64,000 nucleotides of DNA, taken from positions 31,282 through 95,281 of the forward strand of contig NW_020170573.1 in NCBI RefSeq assembly GCF_000524195.1, in the 5' to 3' direction. The DNA is from Echinococcus granulosus (taxonomy: Eukaryota; Platyhelminthes; Cestoda; Cyclophyllidea; Taeniidae). Under the pieces are notes generated by a model. That model worked only from the letters and a program-made list of their open reading frames with translations, was not told where the DNA came from and made no database searches. Below are positions 61,425-64,000 of the stretch, in pieces. The translations under genes were made by a program, and so were the position numbers. Position 1 is the stretch's first letter, and the number at the start of each line of letters is the position of its first letter.

Positions 61425-64000
61425 ATGAAGGTCAAAGTGGGGGAGATAAATGAAGATAGTGCTACACTGGTGGCAGCGCCGGTGCACCTTCCTCCCTTCA
61501 AAGATGACATGAGCTTTGAAGAGTGGCTTTAAACCGCCAAATTCAACCTCCATCTTTATCTTCAAAGTCAATAAATACCCCTGATTCTCCGTGCTCTCCC
61601 TTAAGACCTGTTTTTGGTTGCAAACAACGCTGGCATCACCCACAATACCAACATGTTAGCTCAACTCGTCACAGTTAAAGAAGAACAGACTCTCGCTAGT
61701 GACTTTTCCTTCTCTACCAAAAAGCTGGCGGGGACGATGAGGAGTACTTTAAGAACCTTCAACATTTAGTGGAAGGCGCCTTCAGAGGCTGTTCTCGAAA
61801 CAAGGTCACTAAGCGGATAACCGTCCAGTTCAGACAGGGAGTCCAACCTCCCATTATGGTTAATAAGCTCTGCGGCGCAAAAACATGGTCTCTCAGCCAA
61901 CTGGTCAAGCTAGCAACCACAAAGCGGCAGGAACTTCGTGAGGCCTCACTTTATCAGAAGCTCAACACCTCGCATCATGCTTCTTCGTACTATGTCCCCA
62001 GACTAGGTGAGCTTTCATTTTCTCCTTCCTGTCTTCTTCTAAATGGCTGGTATTCATATGTACGAGAACGATGTCCATGCAGTTTACTTTTCGGCTGGGG
62101 TGCCGCTAGATCAATACTAAACCTCCAGGCTCTCCCTACTCTTCGTAATATGATTAAAATCCTTTTCCCTTCTACAAAATTGCATTCAGTGTAAGAAAGG
62201 GAGATGCTAGTTAGAAAGGAGTCATGGTTAAAAGTCTGCATGGGAATGGAAACCTGGACAGTGAAATTCATTACATGTCCAGAACTTGTCTGGGACGTGA
62301 TACAAAGTGCTGATTTCCTGCGCTACACCAAAGTCGTCCTAAATTTTGCAGAAGGTACCTTTTCCACCTGCCAAGTCGCCGACGTCAGCGCAGATAACGT
62401 ACTAGCGAAAGATGACGCAGAAGACGTCCACAGCGCTTTCTTGAAGCTGCAGCCATTCCTACGAATAATTTATGACTTTTGCGCGCAGGTGACCCACATT
62501 TCAATGGCGAAAGGAACGAACTTCGTGAACTGCTACTTAAGTATGCGAACATCTTCTCATAACAAGATGCTAAACTGGGACGAACAAATATCGTTAAGCA
62601 TAGGCTTAGTATCGGCAAATCTAGACCCATTCGGCAACCACCCAGGCGTATTTCACCACATCTGCTAGAAGAAGTAAACTGTCTAGTCAAAGCGATGACT
62701 CGAGACAAGGTTATAAACCGTCCAAGCAACCATGGGCCTCCCCAATCGCGCTGGTAAAGAAGAACGATGGTAGTCTACGGTTGTGTATGGACTGTAGGTA
62801 GTTGAACGCCGTAGGTTAGAAGGATGTATTGCCCTCGCCCCACATAAACGATTCACTAGACTCCTCACATGGGTCAAAGTGGTTCCCCACCCTGGACTTG
62901 AAATCAGGATATTGACAAGTGGAAGTGCTGGAAGCAGACAGAGAGAAGGCAGCCTTTGTATTGCCAAATGGGCTTTATGAATTTCAAATGATGCCCTTTG
63001 GGAGCTGCAACGCAGCGGTCGCCTTCCAACGCCTGATGAAAAGAGCACTAATCGAATTATTCCCAAAACATTGCATGATCCATCTCGATGATATTCTCAT
63101 TTTGGTAAAGATATTCGAGAACATAACGCCAAATTGAATCTGGTGTTAGATCGTCTGCAAGCCGCGGGGTTAAATCTTAACCCCAGGAAATACCGTTTTC
63201 TGCGATGCTCCGTCGCTTTCCTGGGACATACGGTCTCTTCAGCTGGAATGGCTGCCGCTGGAGACTGTGCAAAACAAGTGAGGACATGGCCTACACCAAC
63301 CAACCAGACGCAGCTCAGCAGTTTCCTAAGTTTGACAAATTACTACTGGTATTTCGTTAAAGGTTTTGCTAAGGTTGCCAACAGGTGGAGAAGAATTGTA
63401 AGTGGGAGAAAGAGCATTATGAAGTATTTAAAGAACTGAAATGAATGCTCTGCTTAGCACCGATTCTGACATTACCAAACTTTGAATCGAGCGCTCCACA
63501 ATCTGTGGACGCGAGCGACGCGGCTGTGGGCGGTGTACTCTCACAAAGGAACAAAGAAGGGAGCAAACGTGTCATCGCCTACGCGAGTACCAGACTCAGT
63601 AAAAAAAATTAAAACAGAAAAGCGCAACGTAACGTGAGCTGTGTGCTATCTACTTAACGGTTAGACACTTCAGACATTACATGATTGCGAGGAAGTTCTT
63701 CGTTAAAACTGATCGCCAGGCCCTCACCCCGTTAAAAACAATGAAGGAGATCGGTCGTTCAGTCGCACTCTAGTACGAAGAGCTGCGACAATATGATTTT
63801 ACAGTTCGATACAGAAAGGGATAGGAGCATGCTTACGCAGATGCACTATCCTGCTGACTGATCGCGGCAGAAACATGTGACGTTGTGGTGCGTACCGTAT
63901 TTTTGAGTGACCTCACTAAACATTATTGGAGAAATAGGCGGGGTACCGGTCCTGATACGGATCTGATGTTCAGGAAGGTCCTGACAACCTCTCATAAGCT
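61425..64000 (+). mobile_element. Degenerate Ty3/Gypsy retrotransposon gag-pol, continues beyond the window
   Basis: Domains follow in the order expected for Ty3/Gypsy but in shifting frames. At 61425-61530 a gag start (PVHLPPFKDDMSFEEWL) is broken by a stop; 61770-61990 is more gag. Around 62267-62345 is a segment before reverse transcriptase, SADFLRYTKVVLNFAEGTF, the usual 'GADFL' landmark. At 62600-62780 the run 'RQPPRRISPHLLEEV' and a K-DGS-R block lead into reverse transcriptase, whose 62919-63120 part carries LPNGLYEFQMMPFGSCNAAV and IHLDDILIL (catalytic LDD). The 63134-63370 part gives LNPRKYRFLRCSVAFLGHTV and the connection region; 63450-63600 has VDASDAAVGGVLSQRNKEG of RNase H. Frameshifts and stops in every domain mean it cannot be active. 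Neither LTR is seen; the integrase part, if present, lies beyond 64000. Confidence 0.88.

Noticed and set aside
1..64000. tRNA or rRNA genes, CRISPR arrays and bacterial-type operons
   Set aside because: No cloverleaf-like gene, rRNA match or regularly spaced direct repeats with unique spacers was found; the window is eukaryotic.

Overview
The window is nuclear DNA of a metazoan. Its genes have many short exons with GT...AG introns, there are dispersed repeats and retrotransposon debris, and every recognisable protein resembles an animal orthologue. Very short introns (33 and 38 nt) next to multi-kilobase ones, divergent proteins and a Ty3/Gypsy fragment fit a flatworm. A large-genome tapeworm is my best guess, but this is inference; no species-diagnostic marker was seen.

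Layout. 1-4152: no confident gene, only repeat scraps. 4153-26531 (+): SCYL2, a Scy1-like pseudokinase of clathrin-coated vesicles, about 17 exons with long introns and possibly further 3' exons near 28.4 and 29.3 kb. 26532-34248: gene-poor and dense in copies of a short SINE-like repeat. 34249-42982 (+): POLR3B, the second-largest subunit of RNA polymerase III, 12 exons, about 1170 aa. 43109-43600 (-): a compact gene for a small helical protein I cannot name. 44904-45790/45891 (+): clathrin light chain. 46483-58287 (-): ZSWIM8, the SWIM-finger receptor of a cullin-RING ubiquitin ligase, about 22 exons and 2140 aa. 58288-61329: intergenic with a minisatellite of about 53 bp. 61330-64000 (+): a decayed Ty3/Gypsy gag-pol running off the window.

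Splice phases are consistent along all of POLR3B and along the chosen ZSWIM8 and SCYL2 models, which is the main support for the exon lists. Exon edges are read by eye from GT/AG and reading frame, so small errors are possible, above all at SCYL2 exons 1-2 and 14-15 and at 5' ends. SCYL2 and clathrin light chain act in the same clathrin/AP2 trafficking process; POLR3B (tRNA and 5S transcription) and ZSWIM8 (protein turnover, including Argonaute in target-directed microRNA decay) are unrelated housekeeping or regulatory functions. I see no operon-like arrangement.

The least expected items are a 33-codon stretch inside the ZSWIM8 zinc finger that has splice-like edges (possible exitron), two apparently identical inverted repeat copies of about 295 bp lying 20 kb apart in introns of two genes, a second repeat family inserted in sense orientation in introns of both POLR3B and ZSWIM8, and the compact unnamed minus-strand gene.
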